Shown one piece after another: positions 33,469 through 46,474 of a stretch of DNA of 64,000 nucleotides; position 1 is the first letter of the stretch; each line of letters opens with the position of its first letter. The stretch is taken from positions 59,726,771 to 59,790,770 of the forward strand of contig CM066737.1 of the NCBI GenBank assembly GCA_033961575.1, written 5' to 3'. This DNA is from Aselliscus stoliczkanus. Its lineage: Eukaryota > Chordata > Mammalia > Chiroptera > Hipposideridae. The translations under genes and the position numbers were made by a program. The notes under the pieces were generated by a model, which ran no database searches, was not told where the DNA came from, and saw only the letters and a program-made list of their open reading frames with translations.

Positions 33469-33888
33469 GGCTGGCCAAGTGGTGCGCTGGTTAAGAACTG
33501 TCTTGGGATGCCAGCTTTGAGCAGCAGGGCCCAGTTCGGATCCCACATATGAGGGCCAGTGACACTGCCCTCTACAGCTAAGATGGTGAACAACAGCTAC
33601 ACCTAGAGCTGAACTGCTGTGAGTCGCAGGGCGATGGTGTAGCTGCAGCCCCCACTGCAGTGGGCTGCTGTAGGCTCCAGTGAGTGGCTGGCAGCCTTCA
33701 TGAGCTGCCAAGAGCTGCCATGAGAGGCCATCCGGAAGCTGGCGACCAATCTGCCTCACCCAGGAAGAGAGTGGTGATGATACCAACATGGGCAGTGAAG
33801 CAATGTCCTCCACAACTAGACTGAAGAACAAAAAGGACAGCAACTTGTCTGTTCCCCTCCCCCAATTCCCTAATAAAATTTTCTTAAA
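33469..33888 (+). mobile_element. Long tRNA-derived SINE
   Basis: Plus orientation: GGCTGGCCAAGTGGTGCGCT head, TGAGGGCCAGTGACACTGCC block, GC-rich body, then CCCCAATTCCCTAATAAAAT and a short A-rich end. AATCAATCCTAAATAG before it and AATCAGTTCTAAGTAG after it are the target duplications, now about 4 differences apart. Confidence 0.9.
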
Positions 33889-34853
33889 AATCAGTTCTAA
33901 GTAGTAATTTTATAGTGATAAATACCTGTATTAAGAAAAATGAAAGATCTCAAATAAACAATCTAACTTTTTGTCCCAAGGAACTAGATAAAGAAGAACC
34001 ACATAAGAACAAAAATCAGAGAAGGAAGGTAATAATAAATATCAGAGCTGAAATAAATGATGTAGAGACTAGAAAAACAACAGAACAACAAAACTAAGAG
34101 TTGGTTTTCTGAAGAGACTAACAAAATTGACAAAGCACTACATGGAGTAACTAAGAAGAAAAGAGAGAAAGCTCAAATAAATAAAAGAATATAAATTAAA
34201 GAGGAGACAATACCACAAAAATAAAAAGGATTATAAAGGACTACTATGAACAATTACATGCCAACAAATTGGACAACCTAGAAAAAAATGGATAAATTCC
34301 AAGAAATACCAAGAATGAATCATGGGGAAATAGGAACTTAGAATAGACCAATAATGAGAGAAAAGTGATTGAATCAGTAACCAAAAACCTCCCATCAAAG
34401 AAAAGCATGGGAATAGATAGTTTTACTGGTAAATTCTACGAAATTTTAAAGAGGAATTAATACCAAATCTTTCCAAAACCTTCTAAAAGTTGGAAAGAAA
34501 ATAAAAGTTCCTAACTTATTTTATGAAGCTAGCATTACCCTGATACCAAAGCCAGGAAAGCACACTACAAGAAAAGAAAATTACAGGCAAGCATCCCTGA
34601 TGAACACAGATGCAAAAATCCTCAACAAAGTACTAGCAAACAAAATTCAATAGCAAATTAAAAATATAGACCATGATCAAATAGGATTTATCCTTGGGAT
34701 GCAAGGATGGCTCAATGTATACAAAACAGTAAATGTGATACACTTTATTAACAGAATGAATGTTAAAAATCACATGATCATTTTAGTAGATGCATAAAAA
34801 GCATCTGAAAAAATTCAACATCTGTTCATTATAAAAACGTTTTTTGTTTGTTT

Positions 34854-35292
34854 GTTTTTAAGATTTTATTGGGGAACTGGGGGAAGGGAACAGACAAGTT
34901 GCGGTCTTTTTTTGTTGTTCTTCAGTCTAGTTGTGGAGGACGTCGCTTCACTGACCCATGTTGGTATTATCATTGCGCTCTCCCCGGGTGAGTTGCTGGC
35001 CTCTGGGCAGCTGCTCACAGCAGCTCTTGGCAGCTCACACCGGCTGCCAGCTGCTCACGCTGGCTGCCGGCCACTCACTGTAGCCTATGGCAGCCCACTG
35101 CAGCAGAAGCTGCAGCCCACACCATCGCCAGCCACCTTAGTTTTAGAGGCAAGTAGGTGGAGCTGTTGTTCAACAGCTTAGCTATAGAGGGCAGTGTCAC
35201 TGGCCCTCCTATGTGGGATCTGAAGCAGAGCCCTGCTGCTCAGAGCTGGCGTCCCAAGCCAACTCCTAACCAACACGACACTCGGTGGGCCC
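34854..35292 (-). mobile_element. Long tRNA-derived SINE
   Basis: Same long SINE in minus orientation, from AAGATTTTATTGGGGAACTG to CAACACGACACTCGGTGGGCC. AATAAAAAC-type flanks on both sides suggest the duplicated target in the old L1. Confidence 0.88.
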
Positions 35293-37570
35293 CAATAAAA
35301 ACTCTTAAAAAATTAGAGAAGGTATATATCTGAACATAATAAACATCATAGATGATAAGTCCATATCTAATATCATATTCAAGAGTGAAAAAACTGAAAG
35401 ATTTTCTTCTAAGATCAGGTACAAGACAAGGATGCCCACTCTCACCACTTCTATTCAAGATAGTAGTGAAAGTGCTAGTGTGAGCAATTAAGCAAGATAT
35501 ATAAACAAAAGGTATCCCAATCAGAAAGGAAGAAGTAAAAATGTTTTTGTTTGCTTAGGACATGATCTTATATATAGAAAACTCTAAAAACTCCACCAAA
35601 AATGTGTATTAACTAATAAACAATTCAATTGTTTGCAGGATACAAAAGCAACATACAAAACTAAGTTGATATTGATACACTACAACAAACTATCTGAAAA
35701 AGAAATTAGAAAACAATTCCATTAACAATAACATTGAAAAGAATAAGATACTTAGGAAAAAATTTAACCAAGGAGGTGAAAGATCTGTATACTGAAAACT
35801 ATAAACCATTGATGAAAGAAATTGAAGAAGGCACAGATAAATGGAACAGTATCCTACATTCATGGATTGGTAGAATTAGTATTGCTAAAATGTCCATATC
35901 TAAAATGATCTACAGATTCATTATAATCTTTAACAAAATTCCAATGGCATTTTTAGAGAAATAGTAAAAAATACCTTAAAATTTATATGGGATCACAAAA
36001 GACCCCAAATAGCCAAAGCAAAGCTAGAGACACCACACTTCCTGATTTCAAATTTTATTATAAAGCTATAGTAATCAAACAGTGTGGTAATGGCATCAAA
36101 ATAGACATGGAGACATCAAGTATAAAACTACATATATACTGTTAACTAATCTTCCACAGGGTGACAAGAATACAAAATGAGGAAAGGATAAACTCTTCAA
36201 TAAATGAATCTGAGAAAACTGAATACGCATATGCACAAGAATAAAATTCAGCTCAGATTTTACACCACACACTGAAATCAACTCAAAATAGATTACAGAC
36301 TTAAATATAAAATTTGCAACTTTAAAACTCCCATACGAGTTTTTTCCTTGACATTGGTCTTGGCAATGATACTTTTGAATATAACACCAAGAGCAAATAT
36401 GACACAGACCAAAATAAACAACTAGGATTACATCAAACTATAAACTTCCACACAACAAAAGAACAATCAACAAATGAAAAGGTAACATATTAAAATAAAA
36501 TATTTGCTAACCATATATCTGATAAGTAAGGAATAGCTACAACTCAATAGCAAAAAAAACAAATAACCCAATTGAAAATGGACAGAGGGCCTGAATAGAC
36601 ATTTCTCCAAAGAAGGCCTACAGATGGCCAAATGATGTATGAAAAGATACTGAACATAGCTAATCATCAGGGAAATGCAAATTTATATAACAATGAAATA
36701 TAACATATTTGTTAGGATTGCTGTCATCAAGAAGACAAAATATAACAATGTTGGCAAGGATGTAGAAAAGGGAATCTTTTTGCACTGCTGGTGGAAATGT
36801 AAATTGGTGCAACCATTATGGAAAACAATATGGAGTTTCCTCCAAAAATTAAAAATATAACTACCATATAATCCATCAATCTTTCTTCCATATATTTATC
36901 CAAATGAATTGAAATCAGAACTTCAAAGAGATACCTGCAATCTCATGTTCATTGTGGCATTATTCCAACATATGGGAACAAACTAAATGTCCATCAATGG
37001 ATGAATGGGTGAAGAAAATGTGATGTCTGTATATCTATATCACCTATATCTACACACATGATGGAACATTATTCAGCCTTAATAAAGAAGAAATTCTGCC
37101 TTTTGCAATAAACTGGATGGGCCTAGAGGACATTTTACTAAGTGAAATAAGCCAGACACAGAGAGAAATGTTATATTTCCATGATTTATATGTGCAACCC
37201 AAAACAGTCAAAGTCATAGAAGCAGAGTGTAGAATGGTGGCTGCCAGAATCTGGAGGGATGAGGAAATGTTTAGAGTTGGTTGGTCAAAGGGTAAAAGTT
37301 TTAATTATGCAAGATTAATAAGTTAGGAGATTCAGTATAGGTAACAATAATGTACTGTATACTTAAATATTGATAAGATTGTAAATCTCATGTTAAATGT
37401 TCTTAGGAGAAAACAGTAGTAGTAATAATAATAATTTTGGGAGGTGATGGATATGTCTATGGCCTTGATTGTGGTGATGATTTCACAGATGTATATACTT
37501 ACCCCAAACTCACTGAGTTGTGTACATTAAGTATATACAACTTTTTACATGTCATATATATATACATAAG

Positions 37571-37950
37571 TTGATTTTCAATATAAGAAGGAATTTCAGT
37601 CTCAGGGAGATTAAATAACTTGTCCAAGGCCACACATCTATTGGTTATATTTGAATAGAGAAACACTATTTTTCCTTCTATTTGAGTTTATTTTTTTATT
37701 ATATCACACTACTTTCTTTATATGTGTGTGTATGTGTGTGTGTAAGTTTGTGTAGCAAGAAATATGCAGATAAACATACATATACACTATTTATACAGAA
37801 AGCATCATAGGCAATAGTCAGCCAAGATTCAGTTCTAACAATAGCTGGATGGCTCTGTTACATTTAACAGAAATTCAACAAACAGAAAAAAATCTCCCTA
37901 GTGTATTTTTATGGTTGTACTTTTCATGATTGATTCAAGAAACTGGACTA
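37571..37950. other. Unassigned, with a probable MIR scrap
   Basis: The segment 37590-37660 (CAGGGAGATTAAATAACTTG, then TCCAAGGCCACACATC) reads as the core of a minus-strand MIR-class repeat. The rest is unassigned, with a TATGTGTG microsatellite near 37720-37745. Confidence 0.5.
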
Positions 37951-39289
37951 TTAGGTTGGTGCAAACGTAGTTGTGGTTTCGGACTGTGAATTTAAATCAT
38001 TATAACTAGGTTCAAACATCTTTATTAATCAAAATAGGAACCATTACAATCAACACATTTTTTGCCAATGAGAAATAAATTTGTTTATTCTTGTAGCGTA
38101 AAATCCATGCTTCAAGATTCGATGAACTCTTGGAAAGCATTTTCTGCATCCTGCTGGTTGTGCAAGTGTTTTCCCTGCAAAAAGTTGTAGAGATACTTGA
38201 AGAAGTAGTAGTCAGTTGACGAGAGGTCAGGTGAATATGGTGGATGAGGCAAAACTTCGTAGCCCAATTCGTTCAACTTTTGAAGCATTGGTTGTGCAAC
38301 ATGCAGTCGGGCATTGTCGTGGAGAAGAATTGGACCCTTTCTGTTGACCAATGCCAGCTGCAGGCATTGCAGTTTTGGGTACGTCTCATTGATTTGCTGA
38401 GCGTACCCCCCAGATGTAATGGTTTTGCCAGGATTCAGAAAGCTATAATGGATCAGACTGGCAGCAGACCACCAAACAGTGACCATGGCCTTTTTTTGGG
38501 TGCAAATATGGCTTTGGGAGGTGCTTTGGAGCTTTTTCTAGGTCCAACCACTGAGCTGGTCACCACCAGTTGTCATATAAAATCCACTTTTCATCACATA
38601 TCACAATCTGATTGAGAAATGGTTCGTTGTTGTGTAGAATAATAGAAGACAACAGTTCAAAATGATGATTTTTTTGATTTGCGGTCAGCTCATGAGGCAC
38701 CCACTTACCGGGCTTTTTCACCTTTCCAATTTGCTTCAAATGCCAAACTACTGTAGAATGGTCAACATTGAGTTCTTCAGCAACTTCTCGTGTGTTTGTA
38801 AGAGGATCATCTTCGATGATTGCTCTCAGTTGGTTGTTGTCAAATTACGATGGCCGGCCACTAGGCTTCTCATCTTCAAGGCTCTCGTCTTCTTTGCAAA
38901 ACTTATTGAACCACCGCTGCAGTGTACGTTCATCAGCAGTTCCTCGGCCAAATGCGCTGATGATGTTGCGAGTTGTCTCTGCTGCTTTATGACTCATTTT
39001 GAACTTGAATAAGAAAATCACTCGAGGAAATAAAACATGTACTAAATGCCTAAAAGAAAAAAAAAGAAAAAGAAAAAGAAAATCATTCGAATTTGCCTTT
39101 TGTCTAACATCATTTCAATCGTCTAAAATACATATAAAATAAACAGCAAGTAATAAGTCATTAGCAAAAAACCATAAATGTGCATTAAATTGATGCATAG
39201 CATAACCACATTTATTTCAGAATGTATTCCAATATCAAAGGCAAATTTCAACAATGCAAAAAACCACAATTACATTTGCACCAACCTAA
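37951..39289 (-). mobile_element. Hsmar1-like mariner, 1,339 bp
   Basis: Ends: TA|TTAGGTTGGTGCAAACGTAG on the left and, reverse-complemented, TTAGGTTGGTGCAAATGTAA on the right, next to TA (39290-39291). These are the Hsmar1/MADE1-type termini. The full length matches an autonomous mariner, and a transposase pseudogene reads on the minus strand. Confidence 0.92.
38026..39045 (-). pseudogene. Hsmar1-like mariner transposase pseudogene
   Basis: The minus strand encodes an N-terminal FLFKFK-M-SHKAAETTRNII stretch (ATG at 38995-38997). Then come TREVAEELNVDHSTVVWHLK, KWVPHELTANQK, CDEKWILYDN, and in the longest open piece (38112-38486) LLHDNARLHVAQPMLQKLNE and YSPDLSSTDYYFF. The wording is that of the Hsmar1 transposase, the parent of the transposase half of primate SETMAR. 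All three catalytic Asp codons of the DD34D triad survive, with 34 residues between the last two. The gene is dead: GAA to TAA at 38845-38847, a TGA after DNWW (CGA to TGA), an extra A in a run before MVTVWW, and a TGA after FQEFIES. Confidence 0.9.
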
Positions 39290-39291
39290 TA

Positions 39292-39662
39292 ATTTTTTCA
39301 TCAAAGGGGAAGATTTATCTCATGAGTTTCAGATTACACTGAATATTAGCCAGTCTCTGGCTAACATTAGGCATTAATCAATCATTGAATATTGGCTGTA
39401 ATATATGTACACATCACACATATTCATTACATAGATAAATTTATAAACATTATGGAGCACTAGAGAAGTTCTGATTGTACAGTGTCCCCCAATTTAAAAT
39501 AAAAATTTTAAAAATTTTGTCAAAATAAAGACTTTAAAAAATAACCTTACCTCATATAGACAAGTAATTCTATAGAATTAGACGTTAGTTTGGATTTTTT
39601 CAAATTATTATCAGATGGGTATGTTCCTGAAAATGAAAGCATCTTTATAATTTGACATAATG
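39292..39662. other. No gene or repeat assigned
   Basis: AT-rich; nothing recognised. Confidence 0.4.
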
Positions 39663-39664
39663 TA

Positions 39665-40232
39665 CAAGGTCTGCAAATTAAGTCCATGAACTCATCCTAG
39701 AAAAATTGCTACATACTTCATAGCTGAATATCACTAGGGTCACCTTCAAAGTACTACCCTTGGGAAGCTATGCACCAACACCAGTGCCTAGTACACCCTT
39801 TAAAGCAATTTGGGAACTCTTTCTGGAATGGCCATCAGAGTTGTCACCGTATTACCCTTGATGTCCTGAATGTCATCAATGTGTCTTCCTTTCAATATTT
39901 CCTTTATCATTAGGTAAAGAAAGAAGTCATTGGGGGCCAGATCAGTGAGTAGGGAGGGTGTTCTAATACAGTTATTTGTTTACTGGCTAAAAGCTCCCTC
40001 TCAGACAGTGCCATGAGTGCTGGTGTATTGTTGTGATGCAAGAGCCATGAATTGTTGGCGAAAAGTTCAGGTCATCTAAATTTTTCATGCAGCCTTTTCA
40101 ACACTTACAAATAGTAAACTTGGTTAACTGTTTGTCCAGTTGGTACAAATTCATAATGAATAATCCTTCTCATATCAGAACAGGTTAGCAACATCGTTTC
40201 AACAAGTTCGTGAACTTAATTGCCAGACCTTG
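39665..40232 (-). mobile_element. 568-bp deletion derivative of another mariner (copy A)
   Basis: TA|CAAGGTCTGCAAATTAAGTC on the left and, reverse-complemented, CAAGGTCTGGCAATTAAGTT|TA on the right. The minus strand retains decayed wording of a transposase C-terminus (HHNNTPALMALS and YFEGDPSDIQ). Nearly the same length and content as 46793-47360, so both descend from one non-autonomous master. Confidence 0.85.
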
Positions 40233-40276
40233 TATATGATTTGGCTATTCAAGATCAGTATTTAAAGATAGAATCT

Positions 40277-40363
40277 TTAGGGCCTACTGGCACAGTGGTT
40301 AAGAGCTGGCTTGTGATGCCTGTGGCCCTGGTTTATGAGGGCCAGTGACACTGCCCTCTAAAA
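40277..40363 (+). mobile_element. Short tRNA-derived SINE
   Basis: GGGCCTACTGGCACAGTGGT to TGAGGGCCAGTGACACTGCC and an A-run. The flanks AGATAGAATCTTT and AGATAGAGTCGTT are the duplicated target. A few internal bases are missing relative to other copies. Confidence 0.85.
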
Positions 40364-42426
40364 AAAAAGATAGAGTCGTTGGATTCAAGGTGGATTCAAA
40401 GAATGAACTCCCAAACACTTGTTCTATGTGTAAGGGACGGAATCAAGAAAAACAATAGAAGAAAATTTAAGGCATTTACGTAGAAGTTCCTGAAATGAAT
40501 AAATATTGCCCAGGTTGACGAATCCTGAGTGTAATGTGTGTGTTATTTAACTGATATTTTTTCCGTTCTTATCAGGACTCAAAATATATGAACTGTGATG
40601 TTAATTCTGGAGAAGTGTAATTTTGCCTACACTTATTCTTTTGCTTCTAAGGCTTTTTTTTTTTTTTAAAAAGCACATTTTGGGGGTTAAATGACACCAA
40701 CAAAATTCTTAAAATAAGCGTAAAATTGGAATTTATGATGTGCAACACATTGGGTATTTATTTGGACGTGTAAAATGTGTGCAGCTATGTATAGAGGATA
40801 ATTTCATCCTTGAAGCTGCGAGATGTTTTTCTTTTCAATTTTTACAGCTTTAACAAAGATGTGTGCCTCATTTCAAGCTACCAAAATTAAGGATACACAC
40901 TATTATCTCTTGGATCCTCTTCCGGGTTTATCTAGCAGTATGTGCCCAGTTGCAAATGGGATTACCTTTCACTGTCATTTCCCCTAGCCATAATTTTTTG
41001 AGTTTATTCTTCATTCTGTGGCAGTAGACATTCGTTCTGAAACTCAGTTTGTTTTGCCCTCTTTGCTTGATTTCCTGCCTTCCTAGGTTCATTTCTTCTT
41101 CCCATCCAACATGGCTGTTTTCTTCATGTAACACATTCCTTTGCAATTTCAGTTGGTCACTATTAGTACCAAAGCATGAAAATGGGTTTTCCCCTAGGGG
41201 AAAAATAAAAACAACACTATATATAATTTTGGTCAGCCTTCTAGAAAGAAAGTTTCAATGAAAGCATGATTTTTTTTTGTCTCTATCTTTCTGGCTTGGA
41301 CTAGTTTACAGCATATTATTTCAAACACATGCTGTTTTTTATGCGTTTCTTCTTCATTATGTAGTTTCAAAGAGAAAATGAGAAACCCATCTTAAGCATA
41401 ACCTTATATAGTTTAAGAAAAGGAAATAACAAAGACAGATAAGAATTTGTAAAAGTTTCCTTCCCTTTGTCCTTTTAAAATGTCTCTAGTTTCCTTTCTG
41501 GTTCCTAGCAGGGGACACCTTGTCAGCTTAATTTCTTGGCCTCGAAAACATGGATTCAAATAAAATTCCATCTTGATTCAAGTCTGCTTCATCTATGGAA
41601 GACTAAAGGGAAAAAAAAATCTATTTTCTTTTAAATTACTTTAAAATGTGTATTCATGGCTTCTTTAACCAAGAAATACTGATTGTGCCCATCTGGAACT
41701 AAGCTAAGAACAGGATTGACTTTCTTTTGATTTCTACTTTTTAAGGCTATGACAAGTAAAATTAAGTTTTTAGGATGTGTCAAGATGCTTGATATAAATA
41801 AAAAATCATTTGGGCTTTTATATAATGTGAAAATTAGTCCATATTTATTAAGACACATACAGCAATTGTCTAAGAAAAATATTTTCAAAGAAGAGTACAT
41901 TTCCTTCCCTCACAAAACCTTTCTTTGTTTCAAAACCAAGGATGTTGAAATGCACACAGAAAGCTGAAATTTTCCATAAAGGGATATAAATTTCACGATC
42001 AAAATCATCTTTTAAAAGGAAATATTTTGATGAATTTTTGGTTCTTTTATTAAATCTATATGCATTATACCTTCAAGGCTTGTTTGATAGGCACTCCACT
42101 TGAAGGAGTTCAAGATAACCATTAATTTGTGAATCAGTATTCATGGCAGTGATACCTGTTATCCCATCGCCCCTTTTTAAGCAATGAATTACTGAATATC
42201 TGGTCTTTCAAAACTGTCCATACATTTAGAAGGTAAAAAAAGAAGATTGCAAAGACATTCTAAAAATATTTCTGCCAAAATGTATCTAAAAATATTCTGT
42301 GTATTGGTTTTCATATCAATATTATTTAAATACTTTGGCTGATATGAGTCTGTGTTAGTTGACTCCTCAGGCTTAACTTGTTCTCATTTCACTTGTCTGG
42401 TCAGAGATGATGCTTGAAGAAGTATT
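40364..42426. other. No gene or repeat assigned
   Basis: About 2 kb without a recognised repeat. Frames up to about 90 codons occur on both strands (for example minus 41631-41900), but none shows a domain, and no splice structure is evident. Confidence 0.4.
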
Positions 42427-42427
42427 C

Positions 42428-42527
42428 AGGGCTGGCTGAGTGGTGCGGTGGTTAAGTGCTGGTTTGGGAAGCCAGCGGCCCCGGTTTGGTCCCACACATG
42501 AGGGCCAGTGACACTGCCCTCAAAAAT
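42428..42527 (+). mobile_element. Short tRNA-derived SINE
   Basis: GGGCTGGCTGAGTGGTGCGG head to TGAGGGCCAGTGACACTGCC and a short A-rich end. AAGTATTCA repeats on both sides. Well preserved, so relatively young. Confidence 0.9.
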
Positions 42528-43050
42528 AAAAGTATTCAAAATTCTCCCATAAAAGATGTTTGTTTAATTTTCCTCTGATCTTATCTCTGATCCTATTTTT
42601 GGTTATAAATTGTGTTTTAGTCCAGTAGTGTGTTACTTTTTATTTCCAGTCTATCTTGCTGTCCCTTCAAGGATTTTTGTTATGACTTTTGGGCAAAGAA
42701 GTGCTCCAATTAGTTATAAGAATGTTAAGATTAAGGCTGGGAGTGGTACACTTTTCCAACAGAGTTGACAAAGATGGGGCTAAGGTGGAAGAAACATAAA
42801 AGTACCAGGTTTATGAGCAGTTGAATAGGCCTAGGGCAGGGAGTATCTGAAGAGAGAGGCAAAATAATGGTAGGCAAGATCTTGGTTTTCAATATTATTC
42901 TCTAATAAAAGAAGATAGAGCTCCATGAAGAAATGGCTAATACTAGTACTGGGGCATGGGGCATATAAGATGAGGCTGGCACATATTGTAGTACCATAAA
43001 TTAAGAAAGTGCTCAAAAAATAATGGAGGTATGTCAAAGGGACACAGTCA
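42528..43050. other. No gene or repeat assigned
   Basis: Nothing recognised. Confidence 0.4.
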
Positions 43051-43918
43051 CCCACCTGAAAGGGCTCTCAGTACCCAAAGCCAGAACAATTCGTTGAGCG
43101 AAATAATGTAGTATTGGATTATGACCCTAAGTATAAGTAAATATACATGAATCCAAACTGATATAAATAAATTATTAAATAAATAAGTAAATATGTGAAT
43201 GAATAAATAAAGAAGAATAGACAAATCTCCCATGCATAACTTACATAGATAAATTTCTTCCCAGGAGGTAAAACTTAATTCCACCACATTGAGTGAGGGC
43301 TTGATTTAGTGACTCACTTCCAAAGAATAGAGTATGGAATGAAGAGGAGAAGTAATTTTATAATGATGAACACTGGAACATGCTGTCTAAGCCAGGTGAT
43401 CAAGGCTAACATCACCAGTGATAAGACATGTTAATCACATGTACCCTATGTATGATGAGATGAATATGGCATTTCACCTCTATGATCTTACTTCCCTAAA
43501 CCCATAACCTCAGTCGAACTATGGAGAAAACATCAGGCAAACCCAAATTGATGGACCCAAATTCTATAAAACACCAGACAAGTATTTCTCAAACCTGTCA
43601 AAGTCATGAAGAAATGTAAGCAAAGATTGAAAAACTGTCACAGAACAATCAAAACTAAAGAAGCATTATTACAATATGTGCTGGTGATGTGGGATCCTCA
43701 AATGGAAAAAGGACATTACTGAAAAACTAGTGAAATCTAGATAAAGTCTCAAATTTGGTTAATAGTAATGTACCAATGTTATTTCCTTGTTGTGACAAAT
43801 AAAGCATGATTATATAAGATGCTAACAGGGGAAACTGAGTAAATGGGGATCTCTGTACTATTTTTGCAACATTTCTGTAAATCTAAAAGTATTTCAAAAT
43901 TAAGTTTGTTTTAAAAAG
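43051..43918 (+). mobile_element. Ancient L1M-type 3' end
   Basis: Around 43620-43910 the motifs GTGGGATCCTCAAATGGAAA, GGACATTACTGAAAAACTAG, CTGTACTATTTTTGCAACAT and TTCTGTAAATCTAAAAGTAT occur in the order of an old L1M 3' UTR in plus orientation. The 5' limit is uncertain. Confidence 0.65.
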
Positions 43919-46474
43919 TAAGTGGTAAGGAGGCTTTCCAAAAGGAATAGACCATAGACATAAATTTTGCATATGTCATAATTGTCACTTTGAGCCTTAT
44001 CTCAGTTTGTTTGTATGAAATAGAACATTAATTAATGGTAAATATTCTCAAGCAAAATTTTAGAGAGGACGATGAAATTCCTAGATAATGGATGTTGTTG
44101 AGATTGTGGTGTGTATTTCTAGTATTTGTATCATGCCTGGGGAGAAAAGAGAGTCTCAACTGGAACGAGGCTCTGGATAAACTAGATGACAATTTGTAGG
44201 TTCCAATTCAAGGATAGGAAGGATCTGCTAGAGAAAGAGAAAGAGGAAGGGGAAAAAGAGGGAGAGAGCAAAAAGGGGAGGGGAAAGAGGAGGGAGATGG
44301 AGGGAGAGGGTGATGTGGGGGTCAGAGAGAGAGAGGGGGAGAATAGGAATAGTCTCCCCTAGGAATAATCTTGGCATTGTGATATGTTTGTAATTGAATA
44401 GGAGACAGGAAATGTTACAGTTGAGGTCAGTTGCTGCAGGGAGTAGATTGGGGAAATGGAACAGAATTTTAAAAGGTACATGTGCAGGTGAGATATGGGG
44501 AAAAAGGGGAAAATTATGATACTTTAATTTCTTTCCATATTGAAGGAAGGATAAAAGGGACGAGGGGATGGTGTAGGTGCCTAAAAGGGGGGAAATTATT
44601 GTTTAATTAAACTACAGTCAAAAGACAATCAAGCACAGACTCTTGTCTGCTATGTGAGACATTTAGGCAAATGATCCTGTATTTGCCAAGATTTGAAATG
44701 ATTGATGTGCCAAGATTTGAAATGATATATACCTTGAGAATGATCCCAAGGTATATATAGTTATCCAGTTACCAGGTCTAGAGGAGACTAAGACAAATTT
44801 AGATCTGTAGTGATTTAAAACAAGAGAGTCAAAACTGTTTAAACATCATTATGGTAAAGTCTCTGAATAAATCTCTTGGTTTTATTTAGCAATGGAACAG
44901 TGGCATTAGGAAAACTCGTGACTGAGATGGTACTGAAAGATATTTAGCAGAGCACTTGGATTAACGAGTAAAAGTAAAAGAAAGAGTTGAAGTCAGGGGA
45001 AGACAGATTTTTTTCTTTGGGAGTTGGGATTATGAAAATAATGGGCAGTATTACATTTTTAGCATGAGTCAAAAGGATAATAAGCATGCTTTATAGTCAG
45101 CTTTCAGATATGGGAAGTAGCACAGAATGTAAGGAGAAAAGACTCTATTACCTTTTCCAGAAACTATAGTCTTATGTACACAAAGTTGTTCAATAGCACC
45201 AAAAAAGTATCAGAAAAGTAGCAGAATGTCTGCCAAAGCAATATTTTATCCAATAGTTATCAAAGAGAGCAATCTGCTTTAACTTTTGATGCTGTATTGG
45301 CTAATTTTACCAGAACCATGATTAAATCCAGACTGGAACTAACTCCAAATTCACACATTTGGTGTGATATTTTTTTCAATTATGCAGTGGCTGAGAAAAA
45401 TATGAATTGGTGAATTCAGTATCTTACTCTGAATTTTCTATCATCTTTTCAAAAGTAGTTTAAAAGGAGTTTATGTTTGTGCTAGGCTGATTCAATGAAA
45501 ATTTGTATTTTTTTTTCTTTTGAAAAAAGATAATTGAGAAGCAAAGCATATTATATTCTTTTTTCATCTATGGAGGTTGTTCAGACCAATGTCCCAGTCA
45601 AGGTCCTACAGTAGGTGACAACTTGTCTGGATTGATGGCAATAAACTCAGGTGGAAATAGTTCCCAGAGTATTGGTCTTGCAAAACTGTAAAATCAGAGC
45701 AAATACAGGAACCTTGCTAGAGTGTATTGATTACTCAGAATAGGAGCAGCACAAGAAAGTGCTTTAAAAGACTTAACAAGCAGTGATAATAAAAATAATG
45801 TAAAGTAAGAATTAAAGAGAAAGAAAGACAAAGATGCAAGCAGAGGCAAAAGAGAGAATGCTGCAGGAACTCAAAGTGAAATTTTACCCTGTAAAAGAGG
45901 GATTACATATAGGAGGAAAGAGGTCAGCTGACATTGATGGCAGGAGGATGAAGATGGAGCTGAGTAAGAAAAAGCCCAGGTAAAGAAAGGCTAGCCACAA
46001 TCCTCAAGAGTTGTCTGAGCCACTTCAAAGATGTTTCCTCTTAAAATTACAAATGTTTTCATTTGAATGGCTTTTTAGGGCCAGTTTTCAGGGAAATACT
46101 TCAGATGTACAATTGAGAAAAACTTCAAAACCTCCATTTTGGAGGTTTCATCTTATGCTCCACCTCATTTGCTCTGGCTGAATCTCACCGTGCCTACCTT
46201 TACTTACTGCTTGTCTTAGATTCCCAAATTGCAAGACTGTTTAATTAATATAAGAGAACAATATAAAGGAATTGCAGCATCTTGAGATTTATGTAGAGAC
46301 TGTGTCATCAAGGCTTTTGTTCCCTCATCCCCTTTTACATAGTGTATGGATAACAAGACAGAGATCTGTGGGATTTGTACATCAGTTAAAACATAATAGT
46401 TATGTTTGGAACTTCTACTGAGTTTACTGGAGTTACTTTTAAAATTGTTTTAAAAGATTTTTGTTTATTGTTTT
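43919..46474. other. No gene; purine tract and small repeats
   Basis: Besides the purine tract listed separately, there is a 23-bp near-tandem repeat of GCCAAGATTTGAAATGAT at about 44686-44724. A small hairpin ATATACCTTG / CAAGGTATAT lies at about 44726-44757. No gene recognised. Confidence 0.5.
44221..44342. repeat. Purine-rich (G/A) tract
   Basis: About 120 bases almost entirely A and G on the plus strand, with GGGGAG and GAGAGA units. Confidence 0.85.

Larger units (their letters stand above)
32476..37570 (+). mobile_element. Old plus-strand L1, ORF2 to 3' end
   Basis: ORF2 begins at the endonuclease start ([24 protein letters not shown] wording at about 32605-32670). It continues through AWQ-type and RT regions to the C-terminal tail near 37326 and a 3' UTR. 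The 3' end GTGATGGATATGTCTATGGC...GTTGTGTACATTAAGTATA near 37445-37540 is of the older L1MA/L1MB type. Many stops and frameshifts. ORF1 and the 5' UTR are absent. Two long SINEs are inserted. Confidence 0.8.

Noticed and set aside
33388..33843. 151-codon minus-strand frame with GC-rich composition
   Set aside because: Antisense translation of the long SINE at 33469-33888; similar frames occur at its other copies (3868, 34852, 62673).
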